DNA of 64,000 bases from Hymenoscyphus infarciens. Lineage: Eukaryota; Ascomycota; Leotiomycetes; Helotiales; Helotiaceae. The position numbers and the translations under genes were made by a program. Of this stretch, positions 23,898 to 35,189 are shown in pieces (position 1 is the stretch's first letter; each line of letters opens with the position of its first letter). A model generated the notes under the pieces. It saw nothing but the letters and a program-made list of their open reading frames with translations. It ran no database searches and was not told where the DNA came from. The DNA is taken from assembly GCA_001414345.1 (NCBI GenBank), contig LLCB01000099.1, forward strand, positions 120,267 through 184,266, given 5' to 3'.

Positions 23898-24200
23898 TAT
23901 AATAGTACGAAATATATACTACTAGCGAAGAGGTATATAGAAGTGTGTTTAAGATAGAATAATATATATAAATACTAGGTACTAATATAGAAGAAAAGGA
24001 AAAACTATCTCTCTTCTAACTCTAGGAGTAGACTACTATATATAGTATAAAAGAGTCTAAAACCGACTAACGTTATACGTTAGCTAATATAAAAGCCTGA
24101 ACTTATATAATCTTCTTAAAATAGATAATATAAGATAATAACTACTAAAACCTCATATATAGTAAGTACTTCTAGCTATCTAGAATAGTATACTATTATA
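23898..24200 (+). mobile_element. TATAATAG-ended repeat element, complete short form
   Basis: 303 bp beginning TATAATAGTACGAAATATAT and ending CTAGAATAGTATACTATTATA, so both ends read TATAATAG inward. Other copies: 535-775 (partial), 26563-26830 (truncated), 26831-27216, 29747-30132, 50511-50690 (partial), 58106-58290 (partial) and 58302-58617. It is non-coding. A TA target and short terminal repeats suggest a miniature element mobilised by a Tc1/mariner-type transposase, but this is inference. Confidence 0.65.
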
Positions 24201-25062
24201 TCTCTCTCTCTTAAAAAAGACTCGTTCTTAAGTCTATCTATCTCTTATTATTTAGAGTTGAATCGAGATAGTATAAGTGTTATAATATTTATTATATTTA
24301 TTATAAGCGAAAAGGTAGATTAGGGTTTAAATTATAGCTAACCTAGGTTTAAAGATACTTTATTTATTTAAAATTATTATAAGTGAGATATCGGTTTTAA
24401 ATTATAACTGACCTAATTTATAGATACTTATAAAAGAGAGACTTTGTTCTAATTCTTCTATATTAAAGTAAGTATTTACGTTTACTAAAAGAGTATAGTC
24501 TAATCTATCTAGTAGATTAGAAAAGTTTAAAGTAGAGTTAGAGGCAAATATTAAGAGATAACGTTATAGATAATAGTAATAACTTAGTTAAGAGCTTACT
24601 TTAAGAGTATACTAACTTATATCTGATTTAAAGAATTTAAATAAAAAAGAGTATAGATCTAAAAAAGTTTAGAATAGTTAGAGGCGAATTTAAAGTAGAG
24701 TTAGAGATTATTTAGTTAAGAGCTTACTTTAAAAGTATACTAATTTATATCTAAGTCGAATTTAAATAAGACTTCTAAGTCTAGCTAGAAGTAAAAAGAA
24801 AGTAAGACTCTAATTAGAGTTAGTAGAGTTTTAGCTAGTTAAAGGCGAAGTTATTACCGAAGTTGTTATATTACCTTATTCTCTTTAGCGATTCTAAATC
24901 AGGGTACTTAAGAACTTATTTATTATCTTCTAATTTAGAAAAAGAGTCGCTGTCGAATTATAGAGAGTTTAGACGAGCTAAGATATATTCTATATATAAA
25001 AGAAGCGTTCTAATTCTAGTATCTCTCTAAGTATAGCTATACTTAAAAAGTAACCTTTTAAA

Positions 25063-25619
25063 TAGTGTTTTAGGTTTCCTCGCCTAATCTATTATCCTAT
25101 TCTGCCTCGACGCTCCTTCTCCTTCTTATCTCTATTTTAAGGCTATCTCGTCTTCTCCTATTCTTAAATTCTAGCTTTCCTAGCTACTCTTATCCTATAG
25201 TACTTACTTGCCTTTCCTTACTAAATAGAGAGGCTAGGATAGGAAGAGTTAGACTAGTTAATTTCGCTTAAAGCCTAGAAGGTAAGTAGAAAAGAGAGTC
25301 TAGATTACTAATTTCGCTTAATATCTAGAAGACGAGTAGAAAAGAGAGTCTTAGGTAGAAAAGAGAGTCTAGGTCTTAATTAGAAGGTTACCTTCTTAAT
25401 TCTACTCTAGCCTAGCCTCCTTTTTTCATCTATCTAGCTACTTCTATTCTATTTTTAGAACTTTCCTAGCTACTCCTATCCTAGTTAGAGTATCTAGCCT
25501 ATTAAACTTAGCCTAGCCTTAATCCTAATCTAGTCTAGCCTCTCCTATTTTTACTTAGGTAAGTAGCCTATCCTATTCTAAGTACTAGGCTAACTAAGAC
25601 GAGGAAAGCTAAAACACTG
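25063..25619. mobile_element. hAT-type non-autonomous element nested in the inverted duplication
   Basis: CTTTTAAA flanks the element on both sides (25055-25062 and 25620-25627). The left terminus reads TAGTGTTTTAGGTTTCCTCG. The right terminus, reverse-complemented, reads CAGTGTTTTAGCTTTCCTCG; the first-base difference is a RIP-type C-to-T. An 8-bp duplication and a CAGTG terminus indicate hAT. The mirrored position in the right arm lacks the element, which confirms insertion after the duplication. The interior is richer in C+G than the surrounding block and contains repeated AGTAGAAAAGAGAGTCT modules. Confidence 0.88.
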
Positions 25620-26562
25620 CTTTTAAAGTTAGTAAAAGTTTCTTTAGTATATTCTTCTTCTAATTCTACTTCTATCTCTTTTAATACTTAGTACTAGTAG
25701 CTAGGACTCGGTTTATAACTAAGTAATCGTAGTCTTTTTAGTTATTCGCTAATAGAGGTATTTTTGAATATATATAAAGTAGTAAGAAAGTATTAGAGGT
25801 AGTAGTGTCTCTTAAGCGAAAAGAGTCTAAATTCAGGCTTAAAAGTAAAGAAAGGTTTAAATAAAGGTTCGAAAGAGGGTTAGATTAGAGAGAGTTTAGA
25901 GATAAGGTATTTAACTTCGAAGTTTACTTAGAATTATATTCTCTATCTTAGCTAATCGATTATTTTGTCTTTTGTTTTTGCCTCTATCTTATCTATATAT
26001 TACCTCTATCTTATCTATATATTATCTATATTTAAGAAGTCTTACTTATTATTTTATTAAGATCTTCTAGGTCTTAGTATATAGATATAATTTAGAAAAG
26101 GTTTAGAGAGTTATCTTTCGAAAAGAAAGATAGCTCTAGAAGAGAGTTATTACTCGACGCCTCGTAGCGGAACTGAATTTGATATCTTTATTAATTTAGA
26201 GAGAGAGAGAGAGATAAGAGTAGATTCGGAAGCCTTCTAGATAACTTTATATATTAACTTATTTACTAAACCTATATATAGTAGTCTCTATATAGAGAGG
26301 GTTATTAGAAGCCTCTAGAATACTTAGCGTATTACTGCTTCTTTAACGTATAATATACGATTTTTACTAGCTATTTATAACTAATACTAAACTCTAATAT
26401 TACTAGCTATCTAGGTAGTCTCTAATTACCTAGCTATTTAAGGATATTATTATTCTAGTTTAAATCTAGGCTAAGTTATATTTGAAAATAAAAGAAGTAA
26501 TAAAAAGCTTAAAAGAGATATTATAAATACTATTACTAGCGAAGAAGAGTTTTTCCTTTTTA

Positions 26563-26830
26563 TATAATAGTACGAAATATATACTACTAGCGAAGAGGTA
26601 TATAATAGTACGTTTAAGATAAGATAACGTATATAAATACTAGATACTAATATAGAAGAAAAGGAAAAACTATCTCTCTTCTAACTCTAGAAGTAGGCTA
26701 TTATATATAGTATAAAAGAGTCTAAAACCGACTAACGTTATACGTCAGCTAATATAAAAGCCTAAACCTATATAACCTTTCTAAAACAGATAATATAAGA
26801 TAATAACTACTGAAATCTTATATATAGTAG
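26563..26830 (+). mobile_element. TATAATAG-ended element, 3'-truncated short form
   Basis: It begins TATAATAGTACGAAATATAT like the copy at 23898 and follows it closely up to CTTATATATAGTAG, where the next element starts. The last 35 or so bases of a complete copy are missing. Confidence 0.65.
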
Positions 26831-27216
26831 TATAATAGCCTATTACCTAGGCTATTCTAGATAGCTAGAAGTATCTCCTTTATCTAAGGTTTAGCTATAG
26901 TATATTTAGCTTTTAGTAGTTGTTATTTTATATTATCTAGTTTAGGAAGGTTATATACGTCTATATATCTGTCTAGACTTTTAGATATACTTTATAGAGT
27001 TTAGGCTTTTATATTAGCTAACGTATATTATTATTTAGTTTTATATCTCTTTTATATTATCTAAACCTCTTATATATAGTAGCCTACTCTCTTAGAGTTA
27101 GAAAAGGCTAGTTTAGCCTTTTCTTCTATATTAGAGCTTAGTATTTATATATATTATTCTACTAAATATACTTTTATAGACCTCTTTTATAGTTATATAT
27201 ATTTTATACTATTATA
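26831..27216 (-). mobile_element. TATAATAG-ended element, long form
   Basis: 386 bp, exactly the same length as the copy at 29747-30132. It starts TATAATAGCCTATTACCTAG, where the first bases form a small palindrome (AATAGCCTA/TAGGCTATT), and ends ATACTATTATA. Compared with the 303-bp form it carries an additional block with TATACGTCTATATAT and TCTAGACTTTTAGA. Confidence 0.7.
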
Positions 27217-29746
27217 TAAAAAGGCTAAACTCTTCTTTACTAGTAATAGTATAAATAATATCTCTTTTAAGCTTTTTATTACTTCTTTTATTTTAAATTT
27301 AAAGTTAATAATATACTTATTTTACTTTAAGCTAGAATTAGACTAGATAGATAATATTCTTAAATAGCGAGGTAATTAGAGACTATCTAGATAGCTAGTA
27401 ATACTAGGGTTTAGTATCTATATAGATAGCTAGTAAAAATCGTAGTATAGATATATTAAGAGATTAGAATATACTAAGTATTCCTAAGAATTCTAATAAC
27501 CCTAGAATTAGTAAATAAGTTAATATAGTTATTATAAAGGCTTCTAAACTTAACCTTACTCTTCTCTCTCTTCTAAATTAATATCTTTAAAATATTAAAC
27601 CTAGTTCTATTATAAGGTATTAAGTAATAACTCTCTTCTAAGACTACCTCTCTTTTTAAAAGACCTTTTAAACTCTCTCTAATCTATAACTATATACTAA
27701 AATAATAAGAGCTTAGCTTTTAAAGAGATAATCTTCTTAAATTTAGATAATATATAGATAATAAGTAGATAAGATAGTAGTATAAATATAAAGAATAAAA
27801 TAATTAGTTAAATAAGATAGATATAATCTAAGTAAAGTTAATAACTAAATCCTATCTCTAAACTCTTACTAATCTAACTCTCTTTTAAACCTTTATTTAA
27901 ACCCTTCTTAGCTTTTTAATTCTAAATTTAGACCTCTTTTACTTAAAACATACTACTACTCTTAATAACTTCTTATTACTTTCTAACTCTTAAATTATAT
28001 ATAGATTAGTTAAAATATACTTTCTATTAAGATAAAACTTAGAAGTAAGCTCTTAGCTAAGTTATTACTATTAAATCTTAACTAAATATTATCTAAAAGA
28101 GATAGAAGTAGACTTAGGAGAAGATTATACTAAAAAAACTTTTACTAACTTTAAAAGGTTACTTTTTAAGTATAGCTATACTTAAAAAAAGGCTAGAGTT
28201 AGAATAGTGCTTTTATATATAGAATAAGATTATATCTTAGCTCTAAAACATATCTACTATACTTAAGAGATACTAGAATTATAACTTTACTAAGTTAGTA
28301 AATAATCTTTTAGCTCTAGATAATAAGTTAATTATTAATAAAACAACTATACTTATTAATATTAATCCTTTAGTTTAAAAGAATACTCTTCTATCTTTAT
28401 CTAGTTTAGCTCTAAATCCTCTATAATCTAATAGTAACTCTTCTTTAAAATTAGAAGATAAATAAGTTCTTAAGTACTCTAATTTAGACCTAAATTACTA
28501 AAGAGAACAAGGTAGCTTATAAGCTTAAGTAATATAGTTCTTATAATAGTACTAATAAATATTATACTTAAAACTATATCTCTTTTTTATTATCTTAAAC
28601 TTTAGATAGTATTTTTAACTTTTAGTAATAACTCTTTTAACTAGCTAAAACTATCTCTTTTATTATCTTTAAATACTTAGATAATTTAAATAACTTTAGT
28701 ATTAATTTTATTTAACTAGCTAGAACTTCTTTTTCTATTATCTTAAACTTTAGATAGTTTTTTTAATATTTAGTAATAAACTCTTTTAACTAGCTAAAAC
28801 TCTATTAACTCTAGTATAGAGTCTTATAGTTTTTACTTTCTTTACTTTTCTTTTTACTTCTAGCTAAGCTAGAAGTTCCTTTTTTATTTAGTAAAGTAGA
28901 TATAAATTAGTTAAAATATACTCTTTATTAAGATAAAACTTAGAAGTAAGCTCTTAATTAAGTTATTACTATTAATCTTAACTAAATACTATCTAACTCT
29001 ACTTTAAACTCTTACTAACCTAAGTTTAGATAAGCTTATACTCTTTTAGTAAATTTAAATTAGAGAATTTAAATTAGATATAAATTAGTATACTCTTAAA
29101 GTAAACTCTTAGCTAAGTTACTACTACTTCTTAACTAAATAACTTCTAACTTTACTCTAAATTTACTTCTAATTTTACTTTAAACTTTTAAACTTTAAAC
29201 TTTTTCCTAACTTACTAGATAAGATTAAACTATACTCTTTTTTTTTAAATTTAAATTAGATATAAATTAATATACTCTTAAAGTAAGCTTTTAACTAAGT
29301 TATTACTACCTCTTAACTAAATAACTTCTAACTCTACTTTAAATTTACTTTTAACTTTACTTTAAACTTTTTTTAATTTTACTTTAAACTTTTAAACTTT
29401 AGACTTTAAACTTTTTCTAATCTACTAGATAGAATTAGACTATACTTTTTTAGTAAATACTTACTTTTAATATAAAAGGATTAGAAATAGAGTCTCTATT
29501 TTATAAGTATTTATAAACTAGGTTAGTTATATTTTAGACTTAATATCTTAATATCTCGTCTTACTTATAATAAATTATAATAAATAAAGTATCTATAAAC
29601 TTAGGTTAGCTACGATTTAGACTACCTTCTTACTTATAATAAAATTAATAACTATAATAAATATTATAATACTTATACTATCTTAATTTAACCTTAAATA
29701 ATAAGAGAGAGAAGACTTAGAATAAGTCTTTTTTAAGAGAGAGAGA

Positions 29747-30132
29747 TATAATAGCCTATTACCTAGGCTATCCTAGATAGCTAGGAGTACCTACTATATC
29801 TAAGGTTTAGCTATAGTATATTTAGCTTTTAGTAGTTATTATTTTATATTATCTAATTTAGGAAGGTTATATATATCTATACGTCTATCTAGACTTTTAA
29901 ACGTACTTCGTAGGGTTTAGGCTTTTATATTAGCTAACGTATATTATTATTTAGTTTTATACTTCTTTTATATTATCTAAACCTCTTATATATAGTAGCC
30001 TACTCTCTTAGAGTTAGAAAAGGCTAGTTTAGCCTTTTCTTCTATATTAGAGCCTAGTATTTATATACGTTATTCTGCTAAACGCACTTCTATATATCTC
30101 TTCTATAGTTATATATATTTTATACTATTATA
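29747..30132 (-). mobile_element. TATAATAG-ended element, long form
   Basis: 386 bp beginning TATAATAGCCTATTACCTAG and nearly identical in layout to 26831-27216. It is followed at once by about 40 bp (30133-30172) resembling the terminal segment of yet another copy (TACTTCTAGCTATCTAAGAT then AGTATACTATTATA), suggesting insertion of one copy next to or into another. Confidence 0.7.
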
Positions 30133-30806
30133 AGCAGGTACTTCTAGCTATCTAAGATAGTATACTATTATAAGAATATACTATATAATATTAGTAGCCT
30201 ATATAGCGTAGTTCTCGCTAAATTATATATACTAACACGTTAATATTAAGAAGGCTTTAGACTTACTTAAACGTTATATAATAAGTAGTATAATTTATTA
30301 ATATAAATTAGATAATCTAGTATAAGTCTTATCTACTAAGTTTCCTTCTTTAATAAATCTTCTCTTTATATATATACTAACTTATTCTATCTTTATAAAT
30401 CCGCCTTACTATAGTTCTAAGAATCTCTAATTCTTTATATATCTATCTCTATAACTTTCTATTACTTTATACTCTAGCTCTTTTTAATATATACTAATTC
30501 TAGCTAGATTCGTATATAAGAGAAGAGGAAAGGATTTAGTCTACTATCTTTAATTTAGTGACTTTTGAATAAATAGTTAAATTATAGTAGATTTTTAAAA
30601 AGGGGGTATTAGAGATTAGGTAGGGTAGGTAATCTCGCTTAGGTGTGCCACGAGCTGTGGCCCCAACTCTTACATAAGCATTTTTTACTTAGGATTCAGA
30701 AGGGTATTTGGGAGTGAGTAGTAGGCATCAGCGAGGACATTTTCACCGTTTTCATCAGCGAGAGGAGATTTGTCACGACATGCAAAGGGTATATTTGTTT
30801 TCAATA

Positions 30807-31523
30807 CTAGGTCGGTATTTGAAGAAAGACAACCAAAACAGCCATATAACTAACCTTTTGTCAGCCCTTCCGTTCATCTCCATTAAGAAACGGGCATACT
30901 CACGCTGCAGTCGCTGCCAAACTCTCAAAAGATTTGGTATTAGTAGCAAAGGATATCAGCCCTAGAAACACTATCACAAAAGCTGTAATGACGCCTATTC
31001 TTCTTGTCTGTTCTTACATAAAAGCTAAAATCCAGAGGGGCGTTACCAGCATAACGACTCCCTTTGAGGTGGTGGCAATTGTTAACATCCTCTCAATCCG
31101 CTGGTCGGAAATATACTGCATATCAGCATTACTATAATGGGCACGGTCGGTAGCATCTCTAGGTCGCTTGCTCCAAAGTCTATGCAGCCGAAAATGCTGC
31201 GAGCGCTCCAGGAAATCTCGGAGAGCAGTTTTGGGTAACTTGGGGTTTAATCCTATCAGATCGGTGGTACTGTCAATGTAAGTGGTTTCTTGAGGATGTA
31301 TTGCGGTTGGATTATTGTGGTGCCAGTTCCGAAGACTGGAGATGTCTTTTGCTGGAACCTTTGGTCGTGAACGGAGCTGTGAATGTTGCAGTACTAGCTC
31401 ATCTAGGAATCATGGTCAGTATGGATGACTCTATCAAAGTCGGGTAACAGTATCTCACTATAATCTCTCAATCTTTTGTTTATTTTCATTAACAACCCCG
31501 CCCTCTCTAGCTGAGTCTCTTCT
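30807..31523 (-). pseudogene. DUF6594-domain membrane protein, broken
   Basis: Minus-strand segments match the fungal DUF6594 family: RLRDYSEILLPDFDRVIHTD, then (other frame) LRSRPKVPAKDISSLRNWHH, then YSNADMQYISDQRIERML, and two hydrophobic helices (GVVMLVTPLWILAFM; IGVITAFVIVFLGLISFAT). The last exon (30807..30849) follows an intact intron with donor GC|GTGAGT at 30903 and acceptor TTAG at 30850, and encodes YMAVLVVFLQIPT plus stop. Two lesions are seen: a frameshift near 31403-31415, and an in-frame TAA at 31014-31016 just after WILAFM. The TAA fits a RIP-type CAA-to-TAA change. The 5' end is not resolved, but the exon seems to start after an acceptor at 31524. The function of DUF6594 proteins is unknown; they are usually multi-pass membrane proteins. 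Confidence 0.7.
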
Positions 31524-32087
31524 CTGAAGGAGCCATTGTGCACTGCTGGAGTGTCGCGCGCAAGCAGTGTACATACTGTGAATCTCGGGGTACGGAATGC
31601 TATGGTTTCCAATGGCTGTGAGACTTGCCAGAGAATGAAACAGATGTGTCGCTTCTTGCCTGCTTTGGAAGTTGACGACACGGAGAGGTCGCTTGTCAGT
31701 GATGATACAGGTCGAACCGACCAAGAATCTTAGCTATTATGGATAGAAGAACATCGTCTACCACGGTTAAAATCATCATCACATTTCCGCTCACTTTATG
31801 AAAGCCGGATAGCAGGGAATGAATTGAACCTACAGAGTCTATCACCTATACCTACCACCAACACGCATTTTGGTTCCGTTGAGTGCAGCCATCCCTGCTA
31901 AACACATGAAGGTAACAGCACTAACTTCGCTCTACCTAAACACCCGTCAAATTATGAAAATGCGACAAAACACCAACCACCATCCAACTCCCCCAAAAGG
32001 AAGGCACCAAGTAGATCAAGTGAAGACTCCATATCGCACCTAGGACTCCCCGAAGCGAGCTCACAGCGGGAAGACCTTCCCCCCACT

Positions 32088-32552
32088 ATGCACAGCGTCA
32101 ATCACCCTGTGCCAAAAATCCAAGCGACACCCCGAAACCCCGTTTTCCTTAAAGAACGCCTCAAACGCCTCGTGGAAGAAGCAAAAGCAAAACAAAACCA
32201 ACCCAAACAAAACGAATTAAAACACGAATCCAGCCGAAACCACCTGAGAAGTTCAAGCCCAACCCATAAACCAGGATATAGTGATCCAGTATACGAATAC
32301 AATACCAGCAGTAGCAGAAGAAGTCATGTCTATCACAACGAAAGATTCAACCACAAATCAACCTCCAACTCGAAATTTATCGACACAGGGCATGGCCTTC
32401 TCCGCAGCGAAAGAGTACTGTTTCCGCTGTCCGATGAAGATGTTCGTGGTTTTGACTATGATGCTCATACTACGTTTCGGAATGGTCTTGAGGACTCGCC
32501 ATTTTGGCGACATTGGACGCATGATCTGCCCATTTGGGATAGGGGTCCTTGA
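32088..32552 (+). CDS. Unidentified small protein, possibly the last exon of a longer gene
   Basis: The open frame starts MHSVNHPVPKIQATPRNPVF and ends PFWRHWTHDLPIWDRGP (154 residues). It is basic, Gln/Lys-rich in the middle (EEAKAKQNQPKQNELKHE) and aromatic at the C-terminus. I know no family for it. The same frame is open upstream to about 31908 with coding-like composition (SPKRKAPSRSSEDSISHLGL) but contains no ATG, so the true start probably lies in an upstream exon joined by an intron. A candidate acceptor is the ACAG near 31917. It lies between two damaged genes, so it may itself be a remnant. Confidence 0.45.
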   Translation: MHSVNHPVPKIQATPRNPVFLKERLKRLVEEAKAKQNQPKQNELKHESSRNHLRSSSPTHKPGYSDPVYEYNTSSSRRSHVYHNERFNHKSTSNSKFIDTGHGLLRSERVLFPLSDEDVRGFDYDAHTTFRNGLEDSPFWRHWTHDLPIWDRGP

Positions 32553-33281
32553 TTATGTGTATTCCTTTGGTGAATTGACATATAAGGATCCGATTATGCT
32601 CCAATATGACTGGAAAATCCAATTGGCAACTTTTTGTTGTAATTTGGCTTAAAGAATCTTTTTTCTTTTCTTGTGGAGGTAAGCGAGAAGCATTTTGACT
32701 TTGTTTGGGGTTCAGATTTGTTCGTACGGGCATACTTTATTCCAATTACTTCATAGAATTCAAGAAATAAGTTTAGTAACTTGAACTGTTAAATTACATT
32801 GTCTGAGACTATTGTGACCAATTATATAAAGTCTCGAATATTTTGAAAGTATAGAGTATAAGGGGCTTATTCAATTACCATTTAATTATCATAGATATTT
32901 TAGATAATTTAGAAGAGTTAAGCTCTTTCAACAAACTAAAGATGTAAATTATAGCGAGTTTAAGGTTTGCCTAGAAAGAATTGGCTAATTCTATAATTGG
33001 TGAATAAAGCATACCAAGACATTTCCTTGTCAATCACTACCTAGTGCTCATTTGTAAAGTTGAATGAGAAATCATATATTCCATTACTTGCTAACGCACT
33101 ATATAAAGCAATCCGTCCAACCAACCTCTTTTCTTAACTCCAGTCTCATTGAAAACAAATAATTCAAAACTCCATGCCATGGGATTCAGATAGCGGTGGT
33201 GTGGAAACCAACATTGCAAATTGATGCGACGTAGGGCGTGGGAAAAAAGGTGATTTTGCAGACGCATGTCGGCTGCTAGTG
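32553..33281. other. Intergenic region
   Basis: Moderately AT-rich sequence without supported genes. Nothing else was recognised. Confidence 0.4.
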
Positions 33282-33638
33282 CTAATTGGAATAGGTGAAA
33301 GGTGGTGAAGGGGGTTCAAGTGTGAGATGTCTCGGTAATACCATTCGTTCGAAGGGAGATGCGGAGTTTGGTGCCAAATTCGTTGTTAGCCCAAGTGCTT
33401 TGAAATGTGGATCTTGCAATGCTCTGGTTATTGGGAGTCCAGGAGAGGGTAGATGTGGAGATGAATTGCTGAGATCTCTCAACGATTGGTAGTTTTTAAA
33501 GATCGATTCGTCGTTTTGGCCGGCGAGCACCTTCAGCCCTACTACTTCCCAGGGCAAAAACTGGAGGTTCTCGACCTTGAAGTTGAGTAGATGCTGCGAT
33601 TGGAAGGGTATACAGTTGACAATGCCAAAGTCAATCAA
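33282..33638 (-). other. Open frame directly downstream of the Clr5-domain gene
   Basis: 118 sense codons with coding-like composition (FKVENLQFLPWEVVGLKVLA, then a Pro/Ser/Leu-rich tail ending PPSPPFTYSN). It has no ATG at its start and lies in a different frame immediately after the presumed stop of the Clr5-domain gene at 33640. It may be a C-terminal extension lost through a frameshift. Alternatively, it may overlap an unrecognised intron: a GTTTAG...TCGCAG pair here would give another C-terminus ending RRPKRRIDL at 33496. Confidence 0.3.
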
Positions 33639-33639
33639 A

Positions 33640-34977
33640 TCATGCCCCTAAACTTGGCGGAAAACGAGGCAGGCATCTTAGGAATGTTGCTAGTTTTTCT
33701 CTCCATGTGGGCCATTCTCCTTCTTTGGCAAGAATCAGAGTATCGCGCATGTTTGGCCGAAATTTCTCGATCAAGTGAGCAAGATGAGAATCTGACAGTA
33801 TGGGCCCCGATGACCCGTACGAGGGCATGAAGAGAGAATAATACCAGCGAGAAATGGGTCTATGTAGGCCGTATATCGCTATTATTATACGATTAGATAC
33901 TGCTCTTAGACTGGAAAGGACATGTTCACATACCGTGTTCACTCAACTTGAGTGCGACTACGAAGAGCTCATACTGTCCCCCATGTCTTTGCCCAACTTC
34001 TGGATTCAACCTCTTTAAGTGGAATATGAAAAACACTGCAAATTCAATCGATAAGGCGGGAGCCCCCTGAAGTCTGTCTTTTGCCCAACGAATGAATTGT
34101 AAGGATTCCCCCGGAAATGGGATGAGCTCTCTCGCAGTGTGATCTGAGACGGGCTCCAAGGCATTTTTGAGGTCGGTCCATTTATTAAACCAAATAAGTA
34201 ACAAAACCTAGAGTAAAGACTTCGAGTCATTATCGTACATTTCACAAGGAAGGGCGTCTTACCATTGCGGCAAAATCCAACTGTACTGACTCAGATGCTG
34301 GACATGGAACATTGAAGTCGGAATACCAAGCATCTTCGTCTTGCGATAGAGTCTTGTTTTCCCTAGCTCCCAATTTGGAATTCGGATGATCCGACCCTCG
34401 GAGCTCTATGATTCTCATTATCATCACCTCGATTTCATTTGAGATAGCTTCAATGTCTTCTGTTGGGACTTCAGCTGACTTTGGTGTATGACAAGTGATG
34501 TAAGATGGAGTAGCTATACTGAGCAGTCAGCAAACTACTTGGCACCAAGTATCAAGACTCACGCATTTCTTCAGCAACAATCATCTCGTCGTCCAACCCC
34601 TTCCTCTTCACAAAGCGACGCATCTTGTGCGGCGGCACTTCTTTTCCACCTAAGAAGAATTCGCTCTGCTTGCCTTCTTCCGCTTTCCTCTTCACTTCTT
34701 TTCGAAGCATCACTCTCATATCAATATCCTTGATGTTTTTCTTGTCGAGCTTCCAGGCTGCGATGCGTTTTTTATATTGCTGCTCCCTATTTCACGAGTT
34801 GTGAGCTGATATTCCTGTGACAAATAAGCAAAACGAAAGCGATGATCGGACATACGTTCCTTCAAATTCATATCTTTCCCGCATGATAGCTTGGACCTCA
34901 GAAAGAGGTCTATTCTCAAGATTGTAAAGTTCATTGATTCGTTCTTTCTAGGCGTTCCAGTCTGTGCGATCTTCCAT
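33640..34977 (-). pseudogene. Clr5-domain protein with in-frame stop at codon 10
   Basis: Five exons on the minus strand, in ascending coordinates: 33640..33878, 33934..34207, 34263..34513, 34563..34786, 34856..34977. All splice sites are canonical (introns 49-69 bp) and all phases agree, giving 370 codons. Exon 1 encodes MEDRTDWNA, then TAG (34948-34950), then KERINELYNLENRPLSEVQA. After intron 1 comes EQQYKKRIAAWKLDKKNIK. DW, NRPLSEV, IM, F-E and QYKKRI-AW are the hallmarks of the Clr5 domain, a fungal N-terminal DNA-binding-like module named after the S. pombe heterochromatin protein. The stop falls inside the domain, and CAG-to-TAG is a RIP-type change. Downstream parts (FFLGGKEVPPHKMRRFVKRK and a helical region with LQFIRWAKDRL) are uninterrupted. 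Alternatively, the TAG could be a splice acceptor of an unseen upstream exon. Confidence 0.7.
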
Positions 34978-35189
34978 CTTGAAATGAGTTTGTCGAATTG
35001 CGAAATTTCAAATGAAGACCAAGTCCCCAGAAATTATCTCCCCTCGGCCTCGTTTGCGTATCACCACTCCCACGTGATAGGAACTTTTGTTTGCATGAAG
35101 CCTGCATATCAACCCCTGCCGTCGCGTCTTGACTGGACAAGAGGCTACACGAGATGGCTGACAACAATTTCTCCCATTCGTTCGTAGGC

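Larger units (their letters stand above)
24201..29746. repeat. Large inverted duplication with central repeat elements
   Basis: The left arm (about 24201-26562) is mirrored by the right arm (about 27217-29746). For example, the sequence around 26480-26562 is the reverse complement, with scattered transitions, of 27217-27300; 26330-26470 mirrors 27310-27440; and 25860-26160 mirrors 27610-27900. The axis near 26831 is occupied by two TATAATAG-ended elements, and further copies cap the outer ends. The left arm carries a 557-bp insertion absent from the right arm. The right arm has extra tandem modules near 28900-29460. Both arms are RIP-degraded. Confidence 0.75.
23090..30640. repeat. AT-rich, RIP-degraded transposon block
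   Basis: 7.5 kb of TpA-rich sequence with no open frame. Recognisable parts are a minus-strand Tc1/mariner transposase relic (about 23230-23890), a large inverted duplication (24201-26562 versus 27217-29746), copies of the TATAATAG-ended element at the outer and inner borders, and a hAT-type insertion (25063-25619). Several short tandem modules recur, for example three copies of a module containing AAATTAGATATAAATTAGTA between 28900 and 29290. Confidence 0.85.

Noticed and set aside
32102..32302. Minus-strand open frame over the small unidentified gene
   Set aside because: Shadow of the better-composed plus-strand frame.
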